From Labia minor (Eukaryota; Arthropoda; Insecta; Dermaptera; Spongiphoridae): a DNA stretch of 64,000 bases. The first letter of the stretch is position 1; each line of letters starts with the position of its first letter. The DNA lies in assembly GCA_963082975.1 (NCBI GenBank), contig OY720349.1:62432501-62496500 (forward strand). The letters are read 5' to 3'. Positions 37,201 to 52,500 of the stretch are shown piece by piece. The position numbers were made by a program, and so were the translations under genes. A model generated the notes under the pieces. It made no database searches. It was given only the letters and a program-made list of their open reading frames with translations, and was not told where the DNA came from.

Positions 37201-40200
37201 TAAGAATTCCAACCATTCTTTGTCAAAAGAACAAATAGGTTGATCTTAATTTTAATTTAAATGGATTTCTCAATCAATGTTGATCATTGGAATGGTCATC
37301 ACGCATTATTGCTGGTCCCATTCAATTCCTCATGAGTAATAGGAATATTGAAATTTCTTTCACTCAATGGAAGGGAAAAGTATTCAGGTGATGATGTCAT
37401 TGGAATTTCAGTTGGAATAATTTTGGTGGGTGATCCACGCCCCTCACTAACCCATCCCGGACATGGCAAACAACGAACTAGGCTCACCTTTCCACTTCCT
37501 TCTGCGGTCGCTCGCCCCCTCCTCTCACTACACATGCCCCTTTATTACCGGACAACAAACACCTGACTAGCGAGTTCATTCTAAAGAATATATATAAATA
37601 AAAAAAAAAAAATAAAAATGAACAACTTCCGCTTTTGTTTACTAGTATAAGAGTTTTGAGTTTGTTGAAATAATTTTCTACTGGAATAATAAAATGCCGA
37701 AATGTCAGTTTTAGATTAAAATAGTGAGAGTGAACTTTTAGCGATATAGAAAAAATTCATAATAATATAATATACCAAAGTATCAAAAATTGTCTAATTT
37801 CTATTTTTCTTAAATTATTATTTACTTCTATTCTAATTTTCATATATGTATATATAATTCATCTCATCACGACCTTTCATAATATTATTATTTTTTTCTA
37901 GTTTATTAATTATTTATTTTTTCTAAGTGTTAAATAGTATTTTGTTGTTAATTTCTTTGTAATTATTAAAATTACAATTTTTTTAAAATCTTAATTCTCC
38001 AAACGTTTTCTTGTTGATTTTTTAATTTCATTTCAAAAAATTATTACAAATCGTTACTATTAGAGATGATATAACGGGATACATATTTCACCTTAATACT
38101 AATTTTTATTAGTTTTCTTCTCAATTAATTAATTAAAATAAAAAAAATATTGATTATTAAATCTGATCATATTTTGAAATTTTTATCAAGTTTGTGATTT
38201 CATAAAATCAAAAAAAAAAAAAATTATATATTTTTTTTGAATAGACATGAATAAATTATGTCAATTTTGTGTTTATAGACAGTTAGACAGAATAAAAATC
38301 TTACATAAAAAATTCTTAGCCATATATGGATTCTTCAAGATAAGATATGATATGCAAAAATATTTAAATTCTAAGCAATATGAAGACAAAATCATTTTTA
38401 TATATAGAAAAGGAGCTTATATGACAGTCAAATTATAAATTTAATTGAATAAATTTATTTTTATAAACTTAATTATTTAAATTTAATTTTCTTATCTAAT
38501 AAAAATTAATGTTTTTTTAAATATTTTTTATTCAATTTCTTATTTTATATATAAAATTGTTCTATTAATAAAGAAATAATCTTAAAAGTTTTTAGAAATT
38601 AAATAGTAAATTATTTTAAGCATAATCAATCAATTATTTATATATACTATAATTTGTTTATTATATAAAAAATAAATAAAATATTTTATGTCATTATTTT
38701 AACAATTTATTTTGCGTTAAATATAGTAATAACTTAAAATGTACATAAAATAATAAAATAAAAATTATTAGCTTTAAGTGAAATAAAACTCATTTATTAG
38801 GCATTTCTATTTAAGTATGTTAGGTGATTAATCCGTAGGGTTTCATTTTTTTCAATTTAATTTGAGTGTAACACAAAAGAATCAAACTTTTTTTTAAATA
38901 TGTTTATTAAATAAAATAGTTTAATTGAACGTATCTCTCTTATATGAATTCATTCTATCTAACTTATCTTCATTATTTAAATTGTATTTTTAAACAGGTT
39001 AATATTGTTTACAGGCTATTCACAAAGAGGTGTCTAAAATGAATTGAAAGTTTCTTAATATGATTTGTGCATCTGTGAAACTACCTAAATTTTTTTATTA
39101 ATTTAAAAATTAAATTGGAATAATTAGACTATTTCTACACAAGAGAATTAAATTAGTAAATAATCATTATAAATCTACATCATCAATTTATATAATAGCT
39201 TAAAAAAATAATAAAATTATTATATAAATTGAAGACAAAGAATCTTTTTTTTTTTAATTAATAATCTTAAAAATATGATTTTATTAAATAAAATATAGAT
39301 AACATTTTTGTACAATGAAATATTATTAATATGTAAATAGCTATAATTATAATTTTTTCATACATTTACAAATACAAACATATTTTAATTGAATGAAGTC
39401 ATTTAAAATACATATATAAATATATAATTTAGTGTGTTAATTTAAGTTTTATTTTGAAATTATGTAACTTAAAATGATTAATTAAATAAATTTATTTATA
39501 AATATTTTACTAAAATATAAAACACAAGAAAAAAATGTTTAAAAGTGATGCATAATGACGACATATAAAAATGTCAATGTAATAAATATTAACATCTGGC
39601 CTAGAAATAAAATATGGCCAAATTGAGGTGGCCTTCGAATCTATCATTTTCTTTCACATTCTTCACACAATATTAACAAGTAAGTATATAAATAGCATTT
39701 TTACACGAATTTTTTGCTTTAACCCTAACCACAAAAAAATTAATTTTAATTTTGACACTGTAATCAGAAGACTGGTCGACTTATAAACATTTACTGATTC
39801 TTTATCCTTCTCTACATTATATAGGGTCTTACAACAAGGACGGGCCAATGTTATTAATCTGTGGCGGTCATTTTGTTTTGGCGGCACCTGTCAAATCTAT
39901 TTTTTCTGATTCAGTCACTGATGCCAAATCACCATGGCAAGTTACACAGTTGAGCAGCATGTGCAAATGATAAAAATTTATTATCAAAATGAGTGTACGT
40001 TAGTGCGAACGTTGCGCGCATTGCGCCCATTTTACGGCAGAGCCAGAATCGACCGTTGCCCTAAAAGCCAACATAACGCAGGCCATCGCTCAGATACAGC
40101 CGGATCTATGCAGCAGATTCATTAAAAATTGGTCCTCTCGGATTCCTGCCACCATACAAAGTCGCGGCGGACATTTGGACGATGTCATATTCCATCCATA

Positions 40201-40459
40201 ATGGCATAAATGGGTCTTTCAAATAAAAATTTCGTTAATATCTCACACTCATCTTGTTTTATTCAATATTATCATCGACCCGTCCTTGTTGAAAGACCCT
40301 TTAATTCATCACAGCAATAATTTCTTCTTCATATTTTATGTCAAAGTTCAAATAATAGATTGCAATACATAATTTAATAAAGATTTAAAAGTTAATGTTT
40401 AAATTAAAGTTTATTTTTTAATACAATGGGAAACTGAGTTTTATTTCAAATTTCAATTT

Positions 40460-40502
<43 letters not shown>

Positions 40503-43500
40503 TTAATGTTGTATGTTGTATATACTAAGGTCTAAGTTTTCACTGTGCACCTAATTTTATTTTATTTTTATTTTTTTGATTTTTTTGATTTATTTTGTAA
40601 TAAAAATGAGTTGTTTTTGTTGTATAAACTATGGTTTAGATTATTTCTTTTTTGGAAAAATACATTTTTTAATCTCACAAGCTGAATAACTTATCTTAAA
40701 CTTTTAATATTTTTTATACGATATTTTTAGTAACGCATCTAAAGTAACTAACAAGGAGATGACAAGAATTGTAAAATCGCTTTTTAAATGAGTCATAGTT
40801 CATTCGATAGAGTAGGTTGAGAAATGAAAATGTGTAACGGTGTTTGCCCGAAATACGCGGGTAAATTTTCCCTTTTCGTGGACTTTAGTCAACTATCCTT
40901 TTAGTAGAAATAAAAAGTGTGAAGCGTGTTGCGTGATCAAACTAAGGCGCGCGCTTATGTTTTTGCTTCCGCGGCCTGCAAACGGCGAGAGTTCGAATCT
41001 CAGTCAAACACAATTTTTTTTTAAGTGATATATTTTTTTACAAATTTATTAATTTTTATTATTTTTAATGGCAAATTAAACTAATAATTATGTCAATTAA
41101 TTTTTTGTTTTGTTATATTTGTATTTTTACAATTAATTATAGTTATAAAATGTGAGTACACATTTTTCCGTCTACTCGAATATTTCAATATAAAGAATTT
41201 CAAATGCTTATTTATAGAATTTATCTATAATAATTTTTAAAAATCATTTATTTTATTATTAACTTAAAAATGGTAAAATTATATAAACAGCATTTTAATT
41301 AATTATCACTTGTAAATTAATTATATAAATATATGATTGTTTTAGAATTTTGACTAGTATTTTTTTATTAGGTATATAGAAATAAATTTTTTTCTCAAAT
41401 GGGTCAAGTTCTCAAATGTTGGCCTAGGTCAATTGGTTACAAACTTTCAAAAGCAGCTGCAATCCCTTCAAAGGAAATTACCTGAACATAGAAAAGGTTC
41501 CTCTTCAAATTTATTTTTGCTTTTTTGGGTTTTCCTAAAACTGTTATTTCAACTGGTTCAAATTAAAAAGTACAAAATAGACGATGAGTCGACTCAAAAT
41601 TTTAAAAGTCTAACATTGGACCGAAAAATCTTACTTCATATCTCGATTTGAAGTAAGATTTTTCTAAGTGTCCTATTAAAAGCTTAGATAATCATTAAAA
41701 TTATTTATTCTATTAAAAATATTCAAGTAACCTTTTTTTACAAGGAATTCTTCCAAAAAAAGGCAATTTTGTAACAAGAATGAACTAAAAAAAGCTTCAA
41801 TAGAGAGAGAGATAGTTCAAGGTAAAGTGAAACTTTTCAACAAAAGAATGTAATCGGAGAGGACCGAAGAGGGTCGCGGTTTGTTTTGTTTGTCCCTTTT
41901 GACGATAAATAAAAACAACCGTGGCTTGTTGAAAATGTTCAGGCAAAGAGCCAGACATTCGTTGGATACCAAACCACACGCCTTTTCCACTTCCATTTGT
42001 ATATATACATTAACAAGATATATTATCCATTTATAATGCCTTCAGACCACACATGAAAGAAGGATAATTGAGTTTTATATTCAAAAGACGTTTTAATCTG
42101 TCACTATACATCCTAATTATAGTAATTTTTATGAATTTTTTTTTATTAGCATAAATATTTGGAAATATTTTTCTTAAAAACCAAAACAATGAACTCTTCA
42201 TTCTTATTAAAAATAATAGTAGAATTGTATTTTTGTTATTGTCATAACATTATTATAATTATTATAAAAATAAATCTACAATTAACATGAAAATTTATAT
42301 TAAAAAAAAAATAATTTTGAATTAGATATTTAACATCAATATATAATTTAATGTCAAAATCAAGTTCTTTTAAAATTATAAGAAAATAATTTATTTATTA
42401 TTTTTTTGAATAATATCTTTTACCATTTTTAGTAATCGAAATTTATAATCAATATTATTGTGTTTGTTTACATATATAAGCAAATAAGCAGATAAATTTA
42501 AGCATGTGTGTGTGTGTGTAAAACACCAATTGAATATATCAAATTTGGATACAATTGAGATGAAAGTTAAATAAATAAAAACCCTAGGTATAAAAATAAA
42601 TCTTTATTGTCATAGAAGAGACATTTTATTCTTTTTTATTTATGAAGGTAGAAATAAAAATAAAAAGTTACATTCATGACAATGAATATATGAGCATTCC
42701 TCAACATCATACTAATAAAAAGACATCATAATGAATAATTATGGACTATATTTCAAAACTTGTTTCATTAAATCATTGTGTAAGAATCTGTCTATTTTAT
42801 TTATTAACTGTTTATAGTTATAATGTTGTTACAGTCACCTATAAAAAACTGTTTATTTATTTATTGAATAATTAAGATAAAATTAAAATAATTACCCATC
42901 AAAGAAATTTAATATATAATTATAATTTTTCTAATTTAGATCTATTTAAAATTGTGTTTTATATATTTATTATTATAATACAGGGCCGTCTTAAGGAATT
43001 CGGCGCCCATGGGCTACTAAAAATAATGCGCCCTTCTTCCTAAGAAAATACACAGAATCGTTTTTCAACATATTTGGAAGAAATAAAAATCAGTTTAATT
43101 TTTTAAGAAGTGTTTTAATTTAAAAATAATTAAAACTAATAAAATGAAAAATAAATTTTTACTATATCGCAAATAAAAAATTGCCGCCTCAAAAGGCTTG
43201 CGCCCTGGGGCTATAGCCCATTTAGCCCTGTGGTTAGGGCGGCACTGTTATAATATATTTATTAAAATAAAAATTGATATTTTTTAAGTTATTGTAGAAA
43301 AAGCAAATAATATACCGTAAAATGAGCTTAAGCACATGGCCCATCAGAATGAACAATAAATATAATACAATATAATAATAATATAATAATATATATATAG
43401 TTATACATTTTTATTAATTCTAATTTTATATTATCAAGATTTTCTTATTCATTAAAGTTATTTATAAAAATATTGTTTAATTAATATATTAATCTATAGC

Positions 43501-46500
43501 CATAATAATTTAGATAAATTTGTGTACTTTTCTGGTACTAATTAATTTGAGAAAGAGTAATAAACATGAAAATAATTAGAATAGAAATTTATATGCTTAT
43601 TTTACTTTACCTAAAATGCAAGTAGATCAATGTAAAGGGGAAAGTATTGTTATCATGATTTAAAAACCGATTATGAAATTTTAGAATTTCTTGAAGATTC
43701 AGAAAATAAATTTTTAGAATGATATCTCTTGATATGTTGATAAGAAAACTAGCGTCATTTTCATCGACTAAATTTAATATACCAAGTAGATTATAATTCC
43801 CAAACAGCTGTTTATTAATTTTGTTCCCTCGACATTACGATCTTTGTTTCTGAGATTAATAAATTTAATTAGTTATTAATATTTGATTTTTTAAAATTTT
43901 TATATATAATGATACTAACACAGCTCAAAGCTGCACATATACGTTTTATTATATTTAAAATTATTATACATTTAATCATTTATTAGTTATGAAGTAAATT
44001 TGAGCTCTTGTACATTATTACATAACTAGCTGCTCCGAGCGCCTTCGGCGCTCTTCACACCTAGATGGGGGCTCCGCCCCCTGTACCCCCGAGTGGTACA
44101 TAGTATTTGGTTGAAAGTAGTAAAAGGTTTTCATCCATTTTGTTTCAATCCGTATATTACATAAAACATTCATTTCTTTTTGTGTTCTTATTTAAAATAT
44201 ATTTTAATTTAATCAGTAAATTAATTATATATATTATTATTGTATATGTTATATCTATCTATCTATGTGGCTCAAAGATACTCGAAAGTTCTTGGCCTCA
44301 ACAACCACATTTCTCCAAGTGTCCCTATCCTGAGCCCTTGTCCCATCTCTCTTACGTCCCTTCCTACGCGTCCTTGATCTTCTAAGCGGTCGTTTCCAAT
44401 CGGTTTCCCCACCAATATCTTTTTCCTCTCCCATAGCCACGTCCCCTGCCTATCGCAGCTTTTTCGCTTTTATAACCCTAACTATTTCTGAAGATGCATA
44501 GAGGTCATGCAATTCCTCGTTATGCAGTCTCCGCCATTCCCCGGTGACCTCATCTTTCTTTGGCCAATAAATGCTGGAAAGAATACTCTGAATCTACTCA
44601 TCTCCCAGGTTCATAGACCATGCCTCCCACCCATATAATACAACAGGCAAAATAATTGTTTTATATATTTTAATTTTGATTATATCGGTTAAGTAAGAAA
44701 TTTATTATTTTTTTGTTTCTATGACAGCACAAAAAAGTAAACAAATTACATACATACAAACACTCTCCTTTATATATATAGAAGATTACATTTAATAAGT
44801 GATTCTATTATATTGCCAATCAACTGTAATTAAATTATGTTTTATTATTATTTATATATTCTTTTTAAGGTCGCTTATTATCCTTTAATTATTTCTTATA
44901 ATGGTGAAGAATAATACGAGATTTTATGAACGTCTATTGTCTGATCCAGAGAGAGAGAGAGAGAGAGAGAGAGTTAGAGACGTTAGAATAAAGTAAATCA
45001 ATGAAAAGAACAACCTTGATCGGTCAAGTATGACATAAAGATGCTGTGCTCCTTACATAAAGTATTATTTATATAGTGTTCATTCAATAAGTCAACTCTA
45101 CATTGAATTTCTATTGGAAAATGTAAATGAATATCTCACTCAATATAAAATCTAAATAACTCAATCGGTTTTAATATTTGTAAACATTTTCTAGAATACC
45201 ATATTTTAAAAATATTTTCTAAGAAATATATAATCAAATAAATATTTATATATTGATCTAACAAGAATGTCAAGGTGAATATTCTTATTACATTTGATTA
45301 TCTTAATAGAATTTATTTTTATAATCATTAATATACGTTATTTAAGTATTTCTGAAGAGATAACATCAAATATAATTTAACTAATTTAATTAATTAATAA
45401 TTAATGGGTGTAGTTAATTATAATAATTTTTCACACAGAGAAGATTCAAGTTAAAAAAAACTTTTGAGATTTGTTATCGTAAAATTTGAATTTTTTTTTT
45501 TTTTTGATATTTTATGAATTAGAATAAATACTAATTTATCTTTTTATTACAATATCAAAAAAAAATATGTTGTAAGAGTAGAAGGAAAGGGAAGGGATTA
45601 AACATAAACCATCTTTCCATCCTAACGTCAATCCATATATACGTAAATGGTATAAATATTTTGATATCAACATTCATTTTTAAATATGACGATTGATTTT
45701 TATCAATATTTATTTTAAAGATAAATAAATCATAACTTTCAACGTAATGTTTCAATTCTTGTTTAAATAGAAATAATATTTCAATCAAATAACATATAAA
45801 TATATATTAAAAAATTTAAAAAAATATTTTGTATTATTATCATTATGATTCAAATTATGATATATAATAAATAAATAAAATAATACCAATTTTAATCAAT
45901 CCATATAAAAAACAACGACAGTTAAAAATAGAGTAAGGTTATGTATCAACTTTGGTATATTAACCAAAAAGAAATTGCTCAATTTTCAATAAATTGTTTC
46001 ACTATTCTTAATGAAACTTTTTCTTTAATTAATTATAGATTATTAATAAATGATTGACGTAATAATGAAAGATTTATTTCTAATTTTGTATATTATAAAG
46101 GATTCTCTTCAATAGAACCCTTTTTTAAGATTGACCTATTTAAATTTGATAAATTTTATAGATAAAAGACGTTGGTTAATCATGAATGTAATATTTCTGA
46201 GTTAATAGTTATTAATACTACTAAATTGTAGTTCATTTGTTTAGGTAAAATTAGTCCCTTTGTTTATTTCAGATTTTTACTTTAATTTAATTTTTTTAAT
46301 TATGTTTGAATTAAGTTAAATATGAATTAAAGTAAATCGAGTTGGATGGCTTGTTAATGAGGGTAAGTGGAGGTATCATATCACCTTGCGATTGTTGATG
46401 TGAATGTTTCACCGGAGGTCGAATCAAATAATCCATTGCTTCTTGGACAATCCTCTCGACACATTGATCACAATCACAAAACTGTCCTTTATCAGGTGGA

Positions 46501-49500
46501 TGCCGCATACGACATTCGTGCGCCAACATAAAGCTAAGAGTGTCTCCGTCTCCAAGCACCGACTCCGACTGCTTCTGCCCGCCAGACATTCATGCCGTTT
46601 CCCTCTTGGCTGACTGAGGAGAGCTTCTGGTCACGTGGAGCACCCGTCATTTCCGTTATCAGTGGTGAAGCGTCAGGTGTACACAGAAAAACACACACAC
46701 AGACCCACCCAGCCTTGCATAGGAGACCCTTAGGGCCTTAGGGCCAGCCACTCGAGAGAGGTGGTCGTTGTTTGCTGGCTGAGCCTGCTTGGTTGTCTCT
46801 TATCGCCTCTCGGGACGACCCAATGCCATTTCAATTGAGGCTGTTGGAAAGGTCAATGGCAGTGCCAGAAAGAAAGTGAATTGCAACGCTTTCAAGTTCA
46901 ACATAATTCGACAATTAATTGCTCAATTAAAATATATTATTAAGATAAACATTTCAAATACCAAAAAAATACAAATGTTTAACTCCATTTATCAACTTTC
47001 ACTTCAATGCAATAAAAATTATCTTATTTAATCCCAATTAGGAAGATAAATTAGTAAAATTCCGAACGAGTGAAATATTTTTAGAACACATACTTACATA
47101 ATCATATATACTTTGAGCTTTTTTTTCCTATAATCTATTTTTATAAACATGACCAAATATTATTAAAAATATACAATAGTAAAAAGCTTGAGATTGATTT
47201 TTATAAGGTTTTTGTTAATTCCAAAAACTTTACTTACAACCTAAAATATCTTACGTGACCACTGTTTCCACAAATTCATAATTTATATTTGAATATCTTT
47301 ATCTAAGAAGAAAAGATTAACTTAGAGATAGTATTTAAAAATAAATGAGATAGTAATATTCTTAAAACATTGATAAGAGTAACATCTAGATAGTTTGGTC
47401 AAATTTAAAAGATTGATTATTTTTATTATATTTAGCTAAATATTTTAAAATCAAAATTAAATAATAAAGTACTTATAATTTTTTAATTTTATTGTTATCA
47501 AACCTTCTCCACTCCTTATCATTAAGTGTGCAATAGATAATAATTGTAATAATTTTAATTAAAACTCTGGACTTTTGTTTTTAAAATGAAAACTAAATTT
47601 AAAAAATAAAGTTTTTAATAATTTAATATAATAATATAGTTGATAATAAAAATTGAATAATATTTCAAATATATTTAATCAAGAAGTTTCGAATAAACTA
47701 AAAGGCGCATCAAGCAAACAAATAAATAAATTTTAAACATCACCAAATTTTTACCGACCGACGATAGTAAGGGAGGTATTGTTTTCGCAAAAAATTTCAC
47801 ATGTGGAGATTTTTACATATCTCCACGAATCATGCATTTTATTAACAGAAAAAAGTATTTTTAGCATGATGTCTGTCCGTCCGTCTGTCCGTCCGTCCGT
47901 ATAGATGTGTACAGCCTGAACGGCTCAACGGATTTTGATGAAATTTGGTATATTTACTTAATGCATCAGTGGGATGAATTGATCAACTTTTGGTGCAAAT
48001 CCGGAAACCGGAAGTGGTAGTATTAGCGATCGACGATAGGAGGGGAAGGGTTATTTTCACACCAAATTTCCCATGAGGAGATTTTTTTATATATCACCAC
48101 GAATCATGCACTTTGTATTGGTTTTATCCTCGAGAAAAATCATATTTATTAGTTTTTTCTTGATTTAAAATTATATGACGTCATCCAGCCATTCATGACG
48201 TCACAGCCTGGTCTTGCATATATATTATAAATAAAATAAAATTAAAAATGTTTATATTTATTATTTATGTATCCATATCTGTTTTTTATTACATTAATAG
48301 ATATATTAAAATTATTTGAAATTGTTTCTGTAGCTGGAAATTAATTTATTTCAAACAGTCGGTCGGTTCGGACCTGGCCACAGGTCAACTTATTATATTA
48401 TTATTATTATTATTCTTTATCATAAACAGTTAAAGGTATATATTAAATTAAGGTGAATTTAGACATACGGATATTATATTATCCTTGAACCCTAGAGGCT
48501 AGATCCTAAAAAAGGATGCTATGAACATGTTGGTGATATGGCGATAATAAAAAATCAGTAGTGATATTGATTTCACCCTCCTCTATCATTAATTGAATAT
48601 ATTTTTTTAAAATCTTTTGTATATTTATCTGAAATACAATTTCTAAAAGATTGATAATTTTAATATTATATTATTTAGTAATATATATAATATTTAGTAT
48701 AATATTGTAGTATTTCAAATCTTTATTATATATCAATCATTATATTATATCAATATTTAAGTGGAATTTTATTAAACAAGAAGGCATCCATCAGTGTGAA
48801 TGCTATTTAGAACTCCCAAATGGAAATGTTATTTGTTTACAAATCATATAGGTAATTCAATAATGACGAAACTCATAATAATCCCTTAAGAGGCCATTAT
48901 TCTAAATTATATATTAGAACAATATTTTCAATTATTATATAATGGATCATTAAATACTTAATAATATAATTGTATTCATTCAATAGCTATTATCTTTGTC
49001 TGCTTGATCTGCCCAGGATAATTAAATATTATTATGCAAAGAATAATGGAAAGTAAAGAAAAGAGCTTTTTTACCTGAAATATAATGAAAGTACTAGGAT
49101 CTAATATTTAATGAATTAGAATTTGAATAAAAATAAAATATTTTTAGAACTAGAAAATAGATCATTATTGAAAATATTCTTAAAAAAAAATAATATTAAA
49201 TTAAGATCTAAAAACTTATTTTTATATATATATATAATTAACATACTAATTTTAATTTTTTTTTAATTTTAAAATTCGTAAATGTTTTTAAGAGTTTAGT
49301 TTATAATATTTTCATTCACACAAATTTGTTAGCATATCTTTGTTGATATATTGTATATACTAATATCATCTGTTATTAAATAGAAAGTATAATTAAAATA
49401 AATCGTAAATTTAACCGTTGTTTTGAGAAATTAAGGCAAAGGGGTCATTAAACATATGTCTCTAAATAAATCCAACTTACAATTCAATACAAAACTTATT

Positions 49501-52500
49501 TCTAATAAATAATAATAATAATAATAAATAATAAATAAATAAATAATAAATAAAATATAATATAAAGTTTGACTAATATGGGTATGTTTTTCATATATTA
49601 ACTCTTAATAGTTACTTTAATTTTCCTTAATATAAAAAAAAATACTTGGGAAATAAATTATATTCTTGATATTTTCAATAAAAAAATTTCATTAACATAT
49701 TATAAACTTATTTTTACTATTCAATAAACTTTTAAAGAAAAAAATAATTTGTTTTTTTTATTTTTTAGTACAAGCCAATCAGGATTATTATATATTAAAT
49801 CTCATCCTCGTGGTCCTGGTTCAAGTCTCGGCCTAATAAAGGAATTCCCTATTTGGGATCTATACGACGGAATCCATCCAGCCCTTGAAAAAAAGTAAGG
49901 TCACCGATCAAGAATATCAAGATAAGTTTGAGTGGATCCGTTTAATTTTCATAGAATCTCTTTACCACGCTTAGGTGGCTACTGATTTCGTAGAATGTAC
50001 ATAAAAGTTAGGTTTTTTTATATATTTTAAATTATTCGAATTTGGAGGGGCTCGATTCTTTAATAAAAAGATTGGTGCACTAGGATCATTTTTTTTTTAA
50101 TTTCAATGTTTCCATTTTTGCTAAATATTTACCATAGTTGTTATTTTTTTGAATTAAAGCATTGAAAAGAGATATATTAGAATATTTCAAGGTAATATTA
50201 TTTTTCGCAATTAAAATTATTTGATCAATAGATTATTATCTGAACAAATGCATTTTTTTCATTTATATATATCATATGAATCTATAACAGCATTAATATT
50301 ATAAAGTTTCTTTAGGAAAGATTTACGTTTCTTGAAATGAGAAGAAATATGAAAATATAGAAAAATTTAAATTATCGATAATTACGAAAGATAACAATAA
50401 TCAATAATAATTTAATTTAGGATTGCAACCAGGTGATTATTTATTTATTATTATTATCCAAGAATATAAAATTTAAAATCACTAAAACTATTATTTTGTT
50501 AGTCGGTTTATGTGAATATAAGAGGGCTAGTTCGTAACTTTATAGGACGAGATTAATTGCAAATAATTAAATAATTTACCGAATGGAATAAGATGAATTA
50601 ATATGAGAGATTGACAGATTGCAAAATAAGAAATTACATTATACGTCCCCAAATATAATTCAAATAATAAAATAAAGGAAGTTGCGATCAATGCAGCTCT
50701 TGTTTGATGAAGATTTAGAATATTGTAGAAAGGCGGAGATAGCCGATAAAGGGATTATTTGAGTTCAATAGCGCCACTAATAAGAAAGATTTATAAAGGA
50801 GTCAATATAGGAATTTGTTTTTTACCGACCGACGATAGTAAGGGAGGTATTGTTTTCACACCAAATTTCACATGTGGAGATTTTTACATATCTCCACGAA
50901 TCATGCATTTTCTTAACAGAAAAAAGTATTTTTAGCATCATGTCTGTCTGTCCGTCCGTCCGTATAGATGTGTACAGCCTGAACGGCTCAACCGATTTTG
51001 ATGAAATTTGGTATATTTACTTAATGCATCAGTGGGATGAATGGATCAACTTTTGGTGCAAATCCGGAAACCGGAAGTGGTAGTATTAGCGATCGACGAT
51101 AGGAAGGGAAGGGTTATTTTCACACCAAATTTCACATGAGGAGATTTTTTTACATATCACCACGAATGTATTGGTTTTGTACTCGGGAAAAATCATCTTC
51201 ATGTTTTTCTTAATTTAAAATTATATGACGTCACCCGGCACTTCATGACGTCACAGCCTGGTCTTACATATATATTATAAATAAAATAAAATTAAAAATA
51301 TTTATATTATATGCCTATTTGTTTTTTATTACATTAATAGATATATTAAAATTATTTGAAATTGTTTCTATAGCTGGAAATTAATTTACTTCATCGTCAG
51401 TTCGGACCTGGCCATAGGTCAACTTATTCTTTGTAATGTTTAATTCCTATTTGTGTTTTTTCTAGGTAGTTATAGATATATGGTTTGATGAATTATTTGA
51501 ATTGATTACTATTTCTTAATTATATTATTATATTTAGATTAGATTTTAAACATTATCACTATTCCTTTGTTACTGTTGAATCAGAATGTTTTTTAATTTT
51601 ATTGAGCCACGAATCTGGTCAAAATATTTTTTTTTTAATATACTAATTTAAGAAGACAGATAATAAATAAACATCTAATCCACCTGGGGTATTAACCTAA
51701 GGTCTGTTTTTTCCAAAGATAACATTGTTTATTTTCACATTAGTTCTGAAGAACAAAGAAAAAAGAAACAGCATGTTTCTTGTTTCAACTCCACCTACCT
51801 ATCACTCGACAGACATTCCTTGTTTAAATAACAGATTCATTGTTTTTTTTTTCTGAATGATAAATATAACATAAAAAAGAAGTCTTATATTTACTTTCAT
51901 AATAACGCGTAGTGAATTTAGATTAATATTATAATAATTGAAAAATAGTTTCTGTTAAAGCCTAATGCTCGCTACCGGAGGTTTTTTTCTTTCGACTACT
52001 TTTTGCTTCCTTCTTGCATCGACTGTCGGATTGATAAGATCTATATGATCAAACAGTTAAGTTTGAGAATCTTTAAATTTCACCTTTGTACGTTACAACT
52101 AATTAGTCTCTTTTTCAATCCCATAGTCGATTCGGTTGGAAATAAGAATTGGATTTTTTAAATGAATCCCACTATCTGTATTTAATTATGTAAATGATAT
52201 CCAATACTTAATGAATTTTTTCTCATTGCATTATATAAAAGGTAAAAAACACCATTTTCTCTTTATTTATAATTTTGATCGAGAGCAATTTTTATCTCTG
52301 CAATCTTTTACATTACCTAACATTTTATGTTAATACAATTATCAGTATAAGCTGAATTTTATATTGATAATTATATTTTTACCGACTGACGATAGTAAGG
52401 GAGGTATTGTTTTCACACCAAATTTCACATGTGGAGATTTTTACATATCTCCACGAATCATGCATTTTCTTAACAGAAAAAAGTATTTTTAGCATCGTCT

